A stretch of DNA of 64,000 bases from Actinoplanes cyaneus (GTDB lineage: Bacteria > Actinomycetota > Actinomycetes > Mycobacteriales > Micromonosporaceae). Positions within the stretch are counted from its first letter, which is position 1. Every line of letters begins with the position of its first letter. The position numbers and the translations under genes are program-made. The stretch spans positions 62,001 to 126,000 of the forward strand of contig NZ_BOMH01000068.1 of the NCBI RefSeq assembly GCF_016862095.1, in the 5' to 3' direction. This document shows positions 32,731-42,111 of the stretch, piece by piece. The notes under the pieces are model-generated. The model was not told the origin of the DNA, made no database searches, and saw only the letters and a list, made by a program, of their open reading frames with translations.

Positions 32731-33117
32731 TCAGCTCGTGCCCGGCACGTCGCGGGCGTTGCGGCGGCCGTCGAGGCCCCACGCGGTGATCCGCTGCGGG
32801 ACGATGCGGATGTACGCGTCCGGCCCGTCGACCGCCTCGGCCCGGCCCCGGATCTCGATACCGCGTGGCTGCCACGGCGGCAGCACGTCGTCGATCACGA
32901 TCGCGGCGCGACCCGAGCGGGCCACGTCACGGAACTTCTTGCTCTGGCCCATGCCGGTGCCGCCGATCTCGATGGCCTGGCGCTCGGCGTCGAAACGCCA
33001 GCCGACCGGTGCGACGTGGGGCATGCCGTCGGATCCCACGGTGGCGATCCGGGCCAGCAGGGTGGGACTCGGGCCGGACTGCAGGTATTCGCGCTCGGCG
33101 TCGGTGAAAATGGTCAT
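32731..33117 (-). CDS. PPOX-class F420-type flavin/deazaflavin-binding protein
   Basis: 128 residues with the split beta-barrel of the pyridoxamine-phosphate-oxidase-like superfamily: FTDAEREYLQ, LARIATVGSDGMPHVAPVGWRFD and KKFRDVARSGRAAIVIDDV. This small form is typical of F420-dependent enzymes. It may reduce or oxidise a polyketide intermediate. ATG 33117 is chosen because its ATGA overlaps the stop codon of the upstream cyclase gene by four bases; ATG 33126 is also possible. Together with the LLM enzyme, it suggests F420 is used in the pathway. Confidence 0.85.
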   Translation of the reverse strand: MTIFTDAEREYLQSGPSPTLLARIATVGSDGMPHVAPVGWRFDAERQAIEIGGTGMGQSKKFRDVARSGRAAIVIDDVLPPWQPRGIEIRGRAEAVDGPDAYIRIVPQRITAWGLDGRRNARDVPGTS

Positions 33118-34043
33118 GCCAGGCATGTTGGTACGAGCCCGTCGTTGTATTCCACCATCTCGCCGAAGATCGACACCACGTCGAGCGGACGGCCGAGATC
33201 GCCCGGACCCAGCTCGGCGTAGGCACGATGAAGATTGCCGACGATCCGTTCCGGATCTATCAGGTGACCGAAGTCACCGGTTCCCGACTCGCGGGCGACC
33301 TCCAACGGGGTAAGGCCCGCGGCCGCACCGTCCGCGGCGAGGCGCTGGATCCATTCCAGATAGTCGGTGGTGGTGTCGAAGACCTCCGGACCGGCCACCG
33401 GCCCGTGCCCGCAGACGATCGTGCGGGCGCCGAGCTCGCGCAGCCGCCGCACCGCGACCAGCGCGCCGGAGACCGATCCCATCAGGTTGAACGGCGTCGA
33501 CCCGGAGAGGACGACGTCACCGGCGAAGAGCACCCGCTCGTCGGGCAGCCAGGCCACCACGTCGTTGGTGGTGTGCGCCGGCCCGACGTGCAGCAACTCC
33601 ACCCGCCGGTCTCCGACGTGCACCGCCGCCCGGCCGGCGAACGTGAGCGTCGGCAGGGTGACCCGCACGTCGCCCCACTGCACGTCCGGCCAGAGCCCGG
33701 TCAGGGCCATCCCGGTCGCCGCCATCTCGGTGCGGGCCAGCTCGTGTGCGACGACCTGCGCGGCCGGTCCGAACAGGTGGTTGCCGAAGTTGTGATCGCC
33801 GTGGTGGTGGGTGTTGACCACGGTCCGGCGCGGGCCGGGCCGGAGCGCGTCGACAGCGTCCCGCAGCCGCCGCGCACGACGCTCGGTGGCCAGCGTGTCG
33901 ATCACCAGTGCGCCGTCCGGGCCGGCCACCACCCCGGCGTTGCTCACGCACCAGCCACCCGGCGGCTGGACGTACGCGTACACGCCGTCGGCCACCTCGG
34001 TCAGCGAGGCCTCCAGCTCCGGGCCGGCCACGGACGGGATCAC
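33114..34043 (-). CDS. Metallo-beta-lactamase-fold cyclase (ActIV-like)
   Basis: 309 residues. The metal-binding motif is NTHHHGDHNFGNH, with later ligands in HVGPAHTTNDVV, FAGDVV and CGHGPVAG, so two metal ions are likely bound. In the actinorhodin and related clusters an enzyme of this fold (ActIV) closes the second ring and releases the chain from the ACP; position and fold suggest the same job here. The start GTG (34043) overlaps the aromatase stop codon by four bases. Other MBL hydrolases cannot be excluded. Confidence 0.85.
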   Translation of the reverse strand: MIPSVAGPELEASLTEVADGVYAYVQPPGGWCVSNAGVVAGPDGALVIDTLATERRARRLRDAVDALRPGPRRTVVNTHHHGDHNFGNHLFGPAAQVVAHELARTEMAATGMALTGLWPDVQWGDVRVTLPTLTFAGRAAVHVGDRRVELLHVGPAHTTNDVVAWLPDERVLFAGDVVLSGSTPFNLMGSVSGALVAVRRLRELGARTIVCGHGPVAGPEVFDTTTDYLEWIQRLAADGAAAGLTPLEVARESGTGDFGHLIDPERIVGNLHRAYAELGPGDLGRPLDVVSIFGEMVEYNDGLVPTCLA

Positions 34044-34996
34044 GGGACGGTTCCCTCGGTGACCGGCACCCGGGCGCCCGCGTACGCCCCGGCGTGGGTG
34101 AGGGTCGCGCGGCTGTTGGCGCCCAGCGCGTCGCGCAGGAACCTGCGGGCGTCGGCCACCGTGGCGGACGGCCCCAGCACTGTCGTGATCGTGGCCGGGT
34201 TGATCGCCACGGTGTGCCGCGCGATGACCACCGTGCCCTCGACCCCGGTGTGGAACTCCCAGCTGCCGCTGTGCCCGGTGAGCAGCGCCGGCGGCACCAG
34301 CTGCTTGTAGACGATCTGCTCGGCCGGGAAGCACAGCCGGATCGAGCGCGTGGTGTGCGCCGAGCCGTCGGCGGTCACGGTGTCCATCTCCATGTCCTGC
34401 ACGCCGGGCGGCTCCTCGCGCAGCGTGACCCGGCTGACGTGCGGCAGCCGGTCCGGCCAAAGGTCGGAGCGGTTCACGAACTCGTAGGCGTCCGCCGCCG
34501 CGCCGGGCAGGCGCACCAGGTCCTCGAACGTGAACACCAGGTCGTCGATCGGGTGCCCGCCCTGCGCGACGCGGCCCAGCGCGGCCAGCTCGACCGGGCT
34601 GTTGTGGTCGACCGCCCGGGTGATCCAGTCGAGCGCGGCGGGGTCGTCGCCGACCGCGGTGAAGTCGTGGTCGAGCACGATCTCGGTGCCGCCGGGCACC
34701 TCCCGGAAGTGCCAGGCGCCGCCCATCGACCCGATCGGCGCCTGGCTGCGCTCCTGCGCGAACGTGATCGTCCGCGCTCGCGGGTCGAGGGTGCGCCGCG
34801 ACGTCCAGGTCTTGACCTCGCCGTTGGTGGTCGCCCAGATCTGGAACCGCTCGCTGTGCCCGTCGTGCTCGAGCAGCCGGACGTGCACTGTGGGTTCGAA
34901 GATGACCGGCCATCGGGTCACGTCCGCGACCAGCGCGTACAGGGTGTCGGCCGGTGCCGCGACGGTCAGCGTGTGGCGGGTGACGCGGCCGGTCAT
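34040..34996 (-). CDS. Didomain polyketide aromatase/cyclase (ActVII-like)
   Basis: 318 residues, nearly the length of ActVII. Two tandem SRPBCC (StAR-like) domains occupy about 1-150 and 160-318. The first begins HTLTVAAPADTLYALVADVTRWPVIFEPTVH, and the second includes FTFEDLVRLPGAAADAYEFVNRSDLWPDRLPHV. Didomain ARO/CYCs act on C9-reduced chains, dehydrating and aromatising the first ring. This agrees with the C9-type ketoreductase at 44133. Its ATG overlaps the ACP stop codon by four bases. Confidence 0.95.
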   Translation of the reverse strand: MTGRVTRHTLTVAAPADTLYALVADVTRWPVIFEPTVHVRLLEHDGHSERFQIWATTNGEVKTWTSRRTLDPRARTITFAQERSQAPIGSMGGAWHFREVPGGTEIVLDHDFTAVGDDPAALDWITRAVDHNSPVELAALGRVAQGGHPIDDLVFTFEDLVRLPGAAADAYEFVNRSDLWPDRLPHVSRVTLREEPPGVQDMEMDTVTADGSAHTTRSIRLCFPAEQIVYKQLVPPALLTGHSGSWEFHTGVEGTVVIARHTVAINPATITTVLGPSATVADARRFLRDALGANSRATLTHAGAYAGARVPVTEGTVP

Positions 34997-35247
34997 GCCG
35001 TGGCCAGCCGGCCGTTGACCAGGTCGAGCAACTCCTGCGGGGTACGGGCGTCGTTCACCTCGTCGTCCGGCAGCTTCACGCCGAACTCCTGCTCGATGCG
35101 CGCCGCGGTCTCCATGAGCGCGAGCGAGTCGTACCCCAGGTCGTCGAATCGCCGGCCGGCGCTGTCGGTGACGGTCGCCGTGGCGTCGTCCTCCCCGGCA
35201 CAGCTGACAAGGATGCGCTGCAGGTCGTCGATGGTCATGATGGGCAT
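34993..35247 (-). CDS. Type II polyketide acyl carrier protein
   Basis: 84 residues. The phosphopantetheine site is DDLGYDSLALMET, with Ser41 as the attachment residue. The rest has the helical, acidic pattern of type II PKS ACPs (IEQEFGVKLPDDEVND). AAGGAG precedes the ATG at 35247, giving the standard start MPIMTIDDL; the longer frame from 35280 would overlap the upstream gene. It carries the growing poly-beta-ketone for KS-alpha/CLF and hands it to the ketoreductase, aromatase and cyclase. Confidence 0.95.
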   Translation of the reverse strand: MPIMTIDDLQRILVSCAGEDDATATVTDSAGRRFDDLGYDSLALMETAARIEQEFGVKLPDDEVNDARTPQELLDLVNGRLATA

Positions 35248-35272
35248 TGCGGGCTCCTTGGATAGCGAATGG

Positions 35273-36508
35273 TCAGTCACGGACGGCCCGGACGACGACG
35301 GCGGAGTTGAACCCCCACCGGCCGCGGGCGAGGATCAGAGCGGTCGCGACGCGCGCGGCCCGCGGCTCGTGCAGGACCAGGTCGAGGCCGTAGTCGCCGG
35401 GAACGTCCTCGGTCCCGGCCGTGGCCGGCAGCACCCCGTCGCGGATGGACAGCAGTGCCGACACGACGTCGAGCGGGCCGCCACCGGAGAGCAGCCGGCC
35501 GGTGAGCGCCTTCGGTGCCGTGACCGGGACGCCGTGCGGGCCGAAGATTCCGGTGATCGCGGCCGCCTCGGCCCGGTCCAGCCCGGCCAGGCCGGCGGCG
35601 TCGGCGAAGACCACGTCCACCTCGGCCGGGGTCACGCCGGCGTCGGCCAGTGCCAGCTCGGCGGCGCGGCGTAGGCCCGGCGGCCGGGGCGAGCCGGGCG
35701 GCGGGTCGAAGGTGGAGGCGTAACCGGCGATCTCCCCGTAGATCTGGCTCTCGCCGCGGGCGCGGGCGGCCTCGGCCCGTTCCAGCACCAGGATCGCGCC
35801 GCCCTCGCCCGGGATCCAGCCGGCCGCCGCGCTGTCGAACGGGGTGTACGCGCGCGCGGGGTCGGTGACCTGGCTGACCCCGCCGCTGGACAGGTGCGAC
35901 ACCCAGCCCCACGGGTCGAAGGCCGAGTCCACCCCGCCGGCGACCACGAGCCGGGTGCCGCGGCGGGCGGTCCGCCGGGCGTGGCCGATCGCGTCCAGCC
36001 CGCCGGCCTGGTCGGCGACCAGGGCGCTGCTGGGCCCGCGCATCCCGTGCCGGATCGAGATCTGGCCGGTGTTGACCGCGTAGAACCAGGCGAACGACTC
36101 GTACACGCTGACCAGCTGCGGGCCCTGGGCCCAGAGCTTGTTGAACTCCCGGTGGGTGAAGTCGAAACCGCCGGAGGCGTTCGACGTGACCACGCCCATC
36201 TCGTAGTCGACCAGGCTGCCGGCGTCGACCTTGGCGTCGGTCAGGGCCCAGTCGGCGGCGGCCAGCGCGAAGCGTGTCGACACGTCGGTCTGAGGCAGCA
36301 GCCGGCCCGGGATGTGGTCCTTCGGCTCGAAGCCGCTGATCTGCCCGGCCAGCGCCGCCGGGTAGGCGGAGGCGTCGAACCGGGTCAGCGGCGCGATGCC
36401 GGAGCGTCCCTCCAGCGTGGCGTCCCAGTACTGCTGGGCGCCGAGGCCGTTCGGGGCGATCACCCCGATGCCGGTGACGTAGACGGGTTCGTGGTGCGGG
36501 CCGGTCAT
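35273..36508 (-). CDS. Ketosynthase beta subunit / chain length factor
   Basis: 411 residues of the thiolase fold. The active-site Cys of ketosynthases is replaced by Gln167 in VADQAGG, the mark of CLF subunits. The gate region reads FDFTHREF, so F115, T118 and F122 occupy the places of F109, T112 and F116 that set octaketide length in the actinorhodin CLF (literature knowledge). It also shares [20 protein letters not shown] with that protein. The ATG overlaps the KS-alpha stop codon by four bases, implying coupled translation of the heterodimer. Confidence 0.96.
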   Translation of the reverse strand: MTGPHHEPVYVTGIGVIAPNGLGAQQYWDATLEGRSGIAPLTRFDASAYPAALAGQISGFEPKDHIPGRLLPQTDVSTRFALAAADWALTDAKVDAGSLVDYEMGVVTSNASGGFDFTHREFNKLWAQGPQLVSVYESFAWFYAVNTGQISIRHGMRGPSSALVADQAGGLDAIGHARRTARRGTRLVVAGGVDSAFDPWGWVSHLSSGGVSQVTDPARAYTPFDSAAAGWIPGEGGAILVLERAEAARARGESQIYGEIAGYASTFDPPPGSPRPPGLRRAAELALADAGVTPAEVDVVFADAAGLAGLDRAEAAAITGIFGPHGVPVTAPKALTGRLLSGGGPLDVVSALLSIRDGVLPATAGTEDVPGDYGLDLVLHEPRAARVATALILARGRWGFNSAVVVRAVRD

Positions 36509-37773
36509 GCCGTCGCTCCTTCCGGGCGGCGCAGCACCATCGCGCTCTGGAAGCCGCCGAAGCCGCTGCCCACGGTGAGGACGGCGTCCAGCCGTCGCTC
36601 CCGGGCGGTCAGGGGTACGTAGTCCAGGTCGCACTCCGGGTCGGCCGAGTGCAGGTTCGCCGTCGGGGGCACCACGCCGTGCTCGATCGCCAGCAGCGAC
36701 GCGGCGATCTCGATCGAGCCGATCGCGCCCAGCGAATGCCCGACCATCGACTTGATCGAGCTGATCGGGGTCCGGTACGCGTGGTCGCCGAGACTGCGCT
36801 TGAACGCCGCCGTCTCGTGGCGGTCGTTCTGCTTGGTCCCCGAGCCGTGCGCGTTGATGTAGTCGATCGCGGTGCCGTCCAGGCGCGACTCGTCCAGTGC
36901 CGACCGGATCGCCTCGGCCATCTCGCGACCGTCGGTCTTGAGCCCGGTCATGTGGTAGGCGTTGCAGCGGGTGGCGTACCCGGAGATCTCGGCGTACACG
37001 TGCGCGCCGCGGCGGCGGGCCGACTCGTACTCCTCCAGCACGAAGACCGCGGCGCCCTCGGCCAGCACGAATCCGGTGCGGGACGCGTCGAACGGGCGGG
37101 AGGCGTGCTCCGGGTCGTCGTTGCGCGGGGTCGTCGCCTTGATCGCGTCGAAGCAGGCGACCACGATCGGGGTGATCGGGGTGTCGGACGCGCCGGTCAC
37201 CATGACGTCGGCGCTGCCCTCGCGGATCAGCTGCACGGCGTGGCCGACCGCGTCGATGCCGGAGGTGCAGCCGTTGGAGACCATCGCGGCCGGCCCCTCG
37301 GCGCCCACGGTCCAGGCCACCTCGGCCGGCATCACGCTCGGCACCAGGTAGTCGTACATGTGCGGGGACAGGTAGCGGTGGTCGACCTCCCAGGCGGCGC
37401 CGTCGCCGGAGAGCACCCGGTACTCCCTCTCCAGGCTGGTGGCCGCGGCGACCGCGCTGCCCAGGCTGACGCCGACCCGGTGCGGGTCGGTGGCGGCGAA
37501 GTCCAGACCGCTGTCGGCGACCGCGTCGCGGGCACAGACCACCGCGAACTGGGCCGCCCGGTCCATCCGGCGGATCTCCCGCGGGGTCAGGCCCTCCGAT
37601 TCGGCGTCGAAGTCGATCTCCGCGGCGACCTGCGAGCGGTAGGGCGAGGGGTCGAAGAAGGAGATGCGGCGGGTGGCCGTGCGTCCGGCGGTGAGCAGGT
37701 CCCAGAACTCCTTGACGCCCCGGCCGCCGGGTGCCCGCACGCCGATCCCGGTGACCACCACACGGCGCGTCAT
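36505..37773 (-). CDS. Type II polyketide ketosynthase alpha subunit
   Basis: 422 residues. Catalytic Cys169 is in [10 protein letters not shown], at the same number as in the actinorhodin KS. The His residues are in [12 protein letters not shown] and [12 protein letters not shown]. It pairs with the CLF encoded next and elongates with malonyl-ACP. GGAGGCGG precedes the ATG at 37773. It is the first gene of a ten-gene operon running to about 28340, and a four-heptamer SARP-like array lies about 100 bp upstream. Confidence 0.97.
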   Translation of the reverse strand: MTRRVVVTGIGVRAPGGRGVKEFWDLLTAGRTATRRISFFDPSPYRSQVAAEIDFDAESEGLTPREIRRMDRAAQFAVVCARDAVADSGLDFAATDPHRVGVSLGSAVAAATSLEREYRVLSGDGAAWEVDHRYLSPHMYDYLVPSVMPAEVAWTVGAEGPAAMVSNGCTSGIDAVGHAVQLIREGSADVMVTGASDTPITPIVVACFDAIKATTPRNDDPEHASRPFDASRTGFVLAEGAAVFVLEEYESARRRGAHVYAEISGYATRCNAYHMTGLKTDGREMAEAIRSALDESRLDGTAIDYINAHGSGTKQNDRHETAAFKRSLGDHAYRTPISSIKSMVGHSLGAIGSIEIAASLLAIEHGVVPPTANLHSADPECDLDYVPLTARERRLDAVLTVGSGFGGFQSAMVLRRPEGATA

Positions 37774-37872
37774 TGACCGCCTCCAAAGGCAGAATAAACT
37801 GTCGTACGAAGCATGTCTGCGCATTCCTTTCGCCGATGTGAAGGCGCGTTCTGTATTGCGGCCGTGTTTCCG

Positions 37873-37912
37873 GCTCGGGCAACTCTCGAATGTCGCTCGA
37901 ATGTCACTCGGA
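37873..37912 (-). promoter_or_regulatory. SARP-type heptamer array upstream of the ketosynthase operon
   Basis: GCTCGGG, TCTCGAA, GCTCGAA and ACTCGGA start at 37873, 37884, 37895 and 37906, each exactly 11 bp from the next. The two central units are part of a TCGAATGTC direct repeat. The array is 100 bp from the KS-alpha start codon. A -10 box was not clear. Confidence 0.75.
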
Positions 37913-37930
37913 TTTGACTGGAACAGGTGT

Positions 37931-37972
37931 CGCCGGGCGGGCACCGACATTTCCGGCGACGCCCGCCCGGCG
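37931..37972 (-). terminator. Hairpin after the secreted protein gene
   Basis: CGCCGGGCGGGC (37931-37942) pairs perfectly with 37961-37972 across an 18-nt loop, six bases beyond the stop codon of the gene at 37979-38632. It would insulate that gene from the ketosynthase promoter just downstream. Confidence 0.65.
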
Positions 37973-37978
37973 GTCACG

Positions 37979-38632
37979 TCACTTGGTCGCGGTCGTGCTG
38001 GTGAGGGTCACCGTCGCGGCCGGCTCGCAACGGAACGGCCGCAGCGTGCCGGCCGGGTCACCGGCCGACGCGCTGGTCCGGGTCCACGAGAACGACGGGT
38101 TGTCGGTGCCGGTGCCACCCGTGGCCGTGGTCAGGACACCGGTCTTGACCTTCGACAGCAGCAGCACGTCCAGCTCGGGCAGGTCGAAGACGGTCGCCGC
38201 CGGGAACGGGCCGGCCGCCTTCAGCACCAGGACGTCGCCCTGCCGCTCGACGGACGCGCCACTGACCGTGCCACCGGTCAGCCACCAGGCCACCGGCACG
38301 GCGCCGGTCGGCAGCTTGAAGCGCACGGCGACGTCCTGGACCTGGGACTGGATCGCCGGGTTGGGCGTGATGGCCGGGGTGTCGAGCGTCACCTTGAAGA
38401 ACTGGCCCTTGGCGACCGTCGCCGGCGCCGAGGTGGTGAAGGTGAGAGCGTAGGGCACTGTCGTCTCCCCGCCGGGGAAGGTGACGTAGCAGCCGTAGTT
38501 GACGGTGACCGGGGTGGCCGCCGCCGCAGTGGTCTCCGTGGCGGCCTGCGCGGACACCGCCGGCAGCACACCGGCGAGCGCGAGCACGGTGGTGGCCGCG
38601 ACGCGGGTGGCCCACTTCGACTTCAGGGTCAT
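37979..38632 (-). CDS. Secreted protein of unknown function inside the polyketide cluster
   Basis: 217 residues. A signal peptide is evident (basic KSKWATR, hydrophobic core, VSAQA cleavage region near residue 30). The mature part is beta-rich with two Cys residues, one near the start ([11 protein letters not shown]) and one near the end (RPFRCEPAA), perhaps disulfide-bonded. It resembles secreted DUF6801-like or dehydrogenase-associated beta-sandwich proteins only vaguely, so I do not assign a family. GAGAGG precedes ATG 38632. It lies between the two arms of the cluster, so it may be incidental or help export or binding of the product. Confidence 0.75.
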   Translation of the reverse strand: MTLKSKWATRVAATTVLALAGVLPAVSAQAATETTAAAATPVTVNYGCYVTFPGGETTVPYALTFTTSAPATVAKGQFFKVTLDTPAITPNPAIQSQVQDVAVRFKLPTGAVPVAWWLTGGTVSGASVERQGDVLVLKAAGPFPAATVFDLPELDVLLLSKVKTGVLTTATGGTGTDNPSFSWTRTSASAGDPAGTLRPFRCEPAATVTLTSTTATK

Positions 38633-38774
38633 CATCTGCCTCTCAGATTCGGTATGGGATCGCACGGCCGGCGCGGCGGGTCGGGCACCCACCGGAATCA
38701 CCTGCCGTGCGCCGGGCAAATGTCTATCCGCCGCCGATAGAGCGCCGCTCGCACGCGACTCGAAAATGCGTCCA

Positions 38775-38828
38775 TCGAATGTCGCGCGAGCCGCTGTCGA
38801 GCCTTTCTCGAGCGGACCGGGCGATTCT
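38775..38828 (+). promoter_or_regulatory. SARP-type heptamer array and -10 box before the monooxygenase operon
   Basis: TCGAATG, GCGAGCC, TCGAGCC and TCGAGCG start at 38775, 38786, 38797 and 38808, each 11 bp apart. GATTCT at 38823-38828 lies 8 bp after the last heptamer, the spacing reported for SARP-activated promoters. The start codon is at 38885. Confidence 0.78.
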
Positions 38829-38884
38829 CTCCGGGCACCTTCCCGCGCCGGAGAATCCGTCGCCGCACCCAGGAGGTAACCAGC

Positions 38885-40024
38885 GTGCTGAATCACCCGC
38901 TGACCGATACCGATCTGCCGAGCGCGGCGACCGGGATCGCCGCGATCGCCGCCCGATGCGCGAACGACGCGGAGGACAACCGGCGCCTGGACCCCGAGGT
39001 GGTGAGCGCGGTCCTGGCGGCCGGCTTCGCCAGGCACTTCGTCCCGGCCGCCTGGGGCGGCAACGCCGGCACCTTCACCGACCTGACCGACGCGGTCGTC
39101 ACCATCGGCTCGGCCTGCGCCTCCACCGCGTGGTACGCGTCGCTCACCGCCAGCCTCGGGCGGATGGCCGCGTTCCTGCCGGCCGAGGGGCAGGCCGAGC
39201 TCTGGTCCGCCGGCCCGGACCCGCTGATCGTCGGCGCACTGATGCCGGTCGGCACGGCGCAGCCGGTGGACGGCGGGTGGCAGCTCAGCGGCCGCTGGAC
39301 GTTCGTCAGCGCCGTCGACTACTCCGACTGGGCGCTGGTCTGCGCGATGGCGGCGACCGGGGCCGCGCCGCAGGCCCGCTTCTTCGCGGTGCCGCGCTCC
39401 GGCTACCGCATCGAGGACACCTGGTTCAACGTGGGGATGCGCGGCACCGGCAGCAACACCCTGGTGATCGCCGACCAGTTCGTGCCGGCCGCCCGGTCGT
39501 TCACCCGCGACGAGGTCGCCGCCGGTGGCGCGGGTGGCTCGGCGGCGCTCTGTCACGCCGTACCGCTGAAAGCAGTCAATGGTCTGTCCTTCGCGGCACC
39601 CGTGCTCGGCGCCGCCCGGGGCGCGCTCGACGCCTGGACCGGCTACCTCGGCGAGAAGGTACGCAAGGCGGCGCCGCGACCCGGGCTTACCGCCGCCGGG
39701 CCGGCCGGTCACGAGCTCACGCTGGCCCGGTCGTCCGGCGAGATCGACGCGGCGGAACTCCTGCTGCGCCGGGTCGCCGCGGTCGCCGACACCGGCACTG
39801 TCGGCCCGCTCGACGTGGCCCGCAGCACGCGCGACTGCGCACTCGCCGTCGACCTGCTGGTCACCGCGGTCGACCGGCTCTTCCGGGCGGCCGGCACCTC
39901 CGGCCAGTCGTCCACCAACGCCATCCAGCGGTTCTGGCGCGACGTCAACGCCGCGTCCAGCCACGTGGTGCTGCAGTTCGAGCCGGCCGCCGGCGCCTAC
40001 GCGGCGCTGCTGCTGAAGCTCTGA
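38885..40024 (+). CDS. Acyl-CoA-dehydrogenase-fold flavin monooxygenase (ActVA-5/HpaH-like)
   Basis: 379 residues. The fold is that of two-component FMN monooxygenases: [22 protein letters not shown] near the start, [22 protein letters not shown] in the beta domain, and a C-terminal helical part with [22 protein letters not shown], where the family's terminal His region lies. Such enzymes hydroxylate aromatic rings using reduced FMN from a separate reductase, here probably the gene at 30212. The GTG at 38885 has AGGAGGTAA upstream. It heads the plus-strand operon and has a SARP-like promoter. Confidence 0.92.
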   Translation: MLNHPLTDTDLPSAATGIAAIAARCANDAEDNRRLDPEVVSAVLAAGFARHFVPAAWGGNAGTFTDLTDAVVTIGSACASTAWYASLTASLGRMAAFLPAEGQAELWSAGPDPLIVGALMPVGTAQPVDGGWQLSGRWTFVSAVDYSDWALVCAMAATGAAPQARFFAVPRSGYRIEDTWFNVGMRGTGSNTLVIADQFVPAARSFTRDEVAAGGAGGSAALCHAVPLKAVNGLSFAAPVLGAARGALDAWTGYLGEKVRKAAPRPGLTAAGPAGHELTLARSSGEIDAAELLLRRVAAVADTGTVGPLDVARSTRDCALAVDLLVTAVDRLFRAAGTSGQSSTNAIQRFWRDVNAASSHVVLQFEPAAGAYAALLLKL

Positions 40025-40051
40025 CCACCGTTCCGACCACCGAGGAGAGCA

Positions 40052-40414
40052 ATGATGATCGACGTTTCCCGGCCCGATACCGGCTTCGTCGCCCTGGTCA
40101 CGATCCGGCTCGGCGACCCCGCTGCCGGTCAGCCGCTGCTGGACCTGCTGGCCGGCGAGGTCGAGCAGTGGGTCCGCTTCCAGCCCGGCTTCGTGTCCGC
40201 GAACTATCACGTCAGCATCGACGGCACCCGCGTGATCAACTACGCGCAGTGGTCGAGCGAGCAGGCGTACCGGGAGTCCTTCAAGGCCAGCCCGAACAGC
40301 GGGTCGCTGCGCGAGGCGATTCTCGCGATCCCCGGCGTCGAGGGCCTGGAGATGACCGGTTACACCCTGGCCCGGTCCGTCGCCGCCGCCTCGGCCGCAG
40401 CCGGGACGGTGTAA
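40052..40414 (+). CDS. ABM-domain monooxygenase-like protein (ActVA-6-like)
   Basis: 120 residues with one antibiotic biosynthesis monooxygenase (ABM) domain, a dimeric ferredoxin-like fold: [51 protein letters not shown]. The cofactor-free ActVA-Orf6 family oxidises anthrone-type rings to quinones, which fits a quinone product. GAGGAG precedes the ATG. It is 27 bp after the monooxygenase gene and two bases before the carboxyltransferase gene. Confidence 0.9.
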   Translation: MMIDVSRPDTGFVALVTIRLGDPAAGQPLLDLLAGEVEQWVRFQPGFVSANYHVSIDGTRVINYAQWSSEQAYRESFKASPNSGSLREAILAIPGVEGLEMTGYTLARSVAAASAAAGTV

Positions 40415-40416
40415 CG

Positions 40417-42111
40417 ATGGACTCGGCCGACTGGGTGATGTGCCGAGGCTGCCGGACCCTCGTCTACGGCAAGCGGTTCGCGCGCGACCTCGGCGTCTGC
40501 CCCGAGTGCGGCCGCCACGCGCCGGTCAGCGCCCAGGAGCGGCTGCGGCAGCTGTCCGACGGCGGGGAGTTCGAGCGGCTCGACTTCGTCGCCCGCAGTG
40601 AGGATCCGCTCGGCTTCGTCGACACCCGGCCGTACCCGTCACGCCTGGCCTCGGCACGAGCCCGGACAGGCATGGAGGAGGCGGTGCTCTGCGCCCGGAT
40701 CACCATCGAGGGCCTGCCGGTGATCGCCGCGGTGATGGACTTCCGGTTCATGGGCGGCAGCCTCGGCAGTGCCGTCGGCGAACTGATCACCCTCGCCGCG
40801 GAGACGGCGCTGGCCGAGCGGACCCCGCTGCTGATCGTCTCGTCCTCCGGCGGCGCCCGGATGCAGGAGGGCGCGCTCTCGCTCATGCAGATGGCCAAGA
40901 CCAGCGCCGCCCTCGCCCAGCTGGACGAGGCCGGCATCCTCACGCTGTCGCTGATCGCCGACCCGACCTTCGGCGGGGTGGCCGCGTCGTTCGCGACCCT
41001 CGCCGACGTCATCGTGGCCGAGCCGGGCGCCCGGCTCGGGTTCGCCGGCCGCCGCGTCATCGAGCAGACCATCCGCCAGCAACTGCCACCGGAGTTCCAG
41101 ACCGCGGAGTTCCTGCTGGAACGGGGCTTCATCGACCTGATCGTGGCGCGCCGTCGGCTGCGCCCGGAACTGGCGAGACTGCTGCGGGTCGGCAGCCGGC
41201 CGGCCGGTGGCCGCTCCGGGTCCGGTGACCCGGCGCCGGACGCGCCGGTGATCCGCGACCCCCGGGACCTGCCCGAGGCCGACCCGTGGGCCCAGGTCGC
41301 CCGGGCCCGCAAGCTGGACCGGCCGACCACGCTGGACTACGCATCGATGATCTGCGCCGACTTCCAGGAGTTGCGCGGCGACCGGGTCGGGGGCGAGTGC
41401 GCCGCGGTCGTCGGTGGCACCGCCTGGCTCGACGGACGCGCGGTGATGCTGATCGGCCAGCAGAAGGGGCACACCCCGGCCGAGCTGATGCGGCGCAACT
41501 TCGGGATGCCGTCGCCGGCCGGTTACCGCAAGGCGGCCCGGCTCATGCGCCTCGCCGACAAGCTGGGCATCCCGGTCGTGACGCTCGTCGACACCCCGGG
41601 GGCCTACCCGGGAGCCGATGCCGAGGAGCAGGGCCAGGCGGTCGCCATCGCGGAGAGCCTGCGGCTGATGGCCTCCCTGCGGGTGCCGGTGGTGTCCGTC
41701 GTGATCGGCGAGGGCGGCAGCGGCGGCGCGCTCGGGCTCGCCCTCGCCAACCGGGTGCTGATGTTCGCCGACAGCGTCTACTCGGTGATCAGCCCGGAGG
41801 GCTGTGCCGCGATCATCTGGGACGATCCGTCGGCGGCCGCGGACGCCGCGGCGGCGCTGCGGCTCAACTCGCGGGACCTGCTGCGGCTCGGCGTCGTCGA
41901 CGGCGTCATCCCGGAACCGGAGGGTGGCACCGGCGCCGCGCCGCTGGCCGCCGCCGACCGGCTGCGGCTGGCCATCGGGCAGAGCCTGCGCGAGCTGGAC
42001 GGGCTCAACGGCGCCGAGCTGTGCGCCGACCGCCGGGCCCGGTTCCGCCAGTTCGGCTCGTCGCTGACGGTCGAGGCGGAACTCTGGACGATGAGCGAGG
42101 AGGTGCGGTGA
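40417..42111 (+). CDS. accDA: Fused acetyl-CoA carboxylase carboxyltransferase (AccD-AccA)
   Basis: 564 residues. The N-terminal beta part (about 1-265) starts with a four-Cys zinc ribbon ([23 protein letters not shown]) and contains [11 protein letters not shown]. The C-terminal alpha part (about 285-560) contains [17 protein letters not shown] and [12 protein letters not shown]. In most bacteria these are separate genes; fusions of this kind are known in actinomycete aromatic polyketide clusters. It transfers CO2 from carboxybiotin to acetyl-CoA to make malonyl-CoA extender units. The GTG of the next gene overlaps its stop codon. Confidence 0.94.
   Translation: MDSADWVMCRGCRTLVYGKRFARDLGVCPECGRHAPVSAQERLRQLSDGGEFERLDFVARSEDPLGFVDTRPYPSRLASARARTGMEEAVLCARITIEGLPVIAAVMDFRFMGGSLGSAVGELITLAAETALAERTPLLIVSSSGGARMQEGALSLMQMAKTSAALAQLDEAGILTLSLIADPTFGGVAASFATLADVIVAEPGARLGFAGRRVIEQTIRQQLPPEFQTAEFLLERGFIDLIVARRRLRPELARLLRVGSRPAGGRSGSGDPAPDAPVIRDPRDLPEADPWAQVARARKLDRPTTLDYASMICADFQELRGDRVGGECAAVVGGTAWLDGRAVMLIGQQKGHTPAELMRRNFGMPSPAGYRKAARLMRLADKLGIPVVTLVDTPGAYPGADAEEQGQAVAIAESLRLMASLRVPVVSVVIGEGGSGGALGLALANRVLMFADSVYSVISPEGCAAIIWDDPSAAADAAAALRLNSRDLLRLGVVDGVIPEPEGGTGAAPLAAADRLRLAIGQSLRELDGLNGAELCADRRARFRQFGSSLTVEAELWTMSEEVR

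Noticed and set aside
38707-42111. One 1134-residue frame running from upstream of the monooxygenase through accDA
   Set aside because: Only the part from ATG 40417 has carboxyltransferase motifs. The earlier part overlaps two well-supported genes in another frame.
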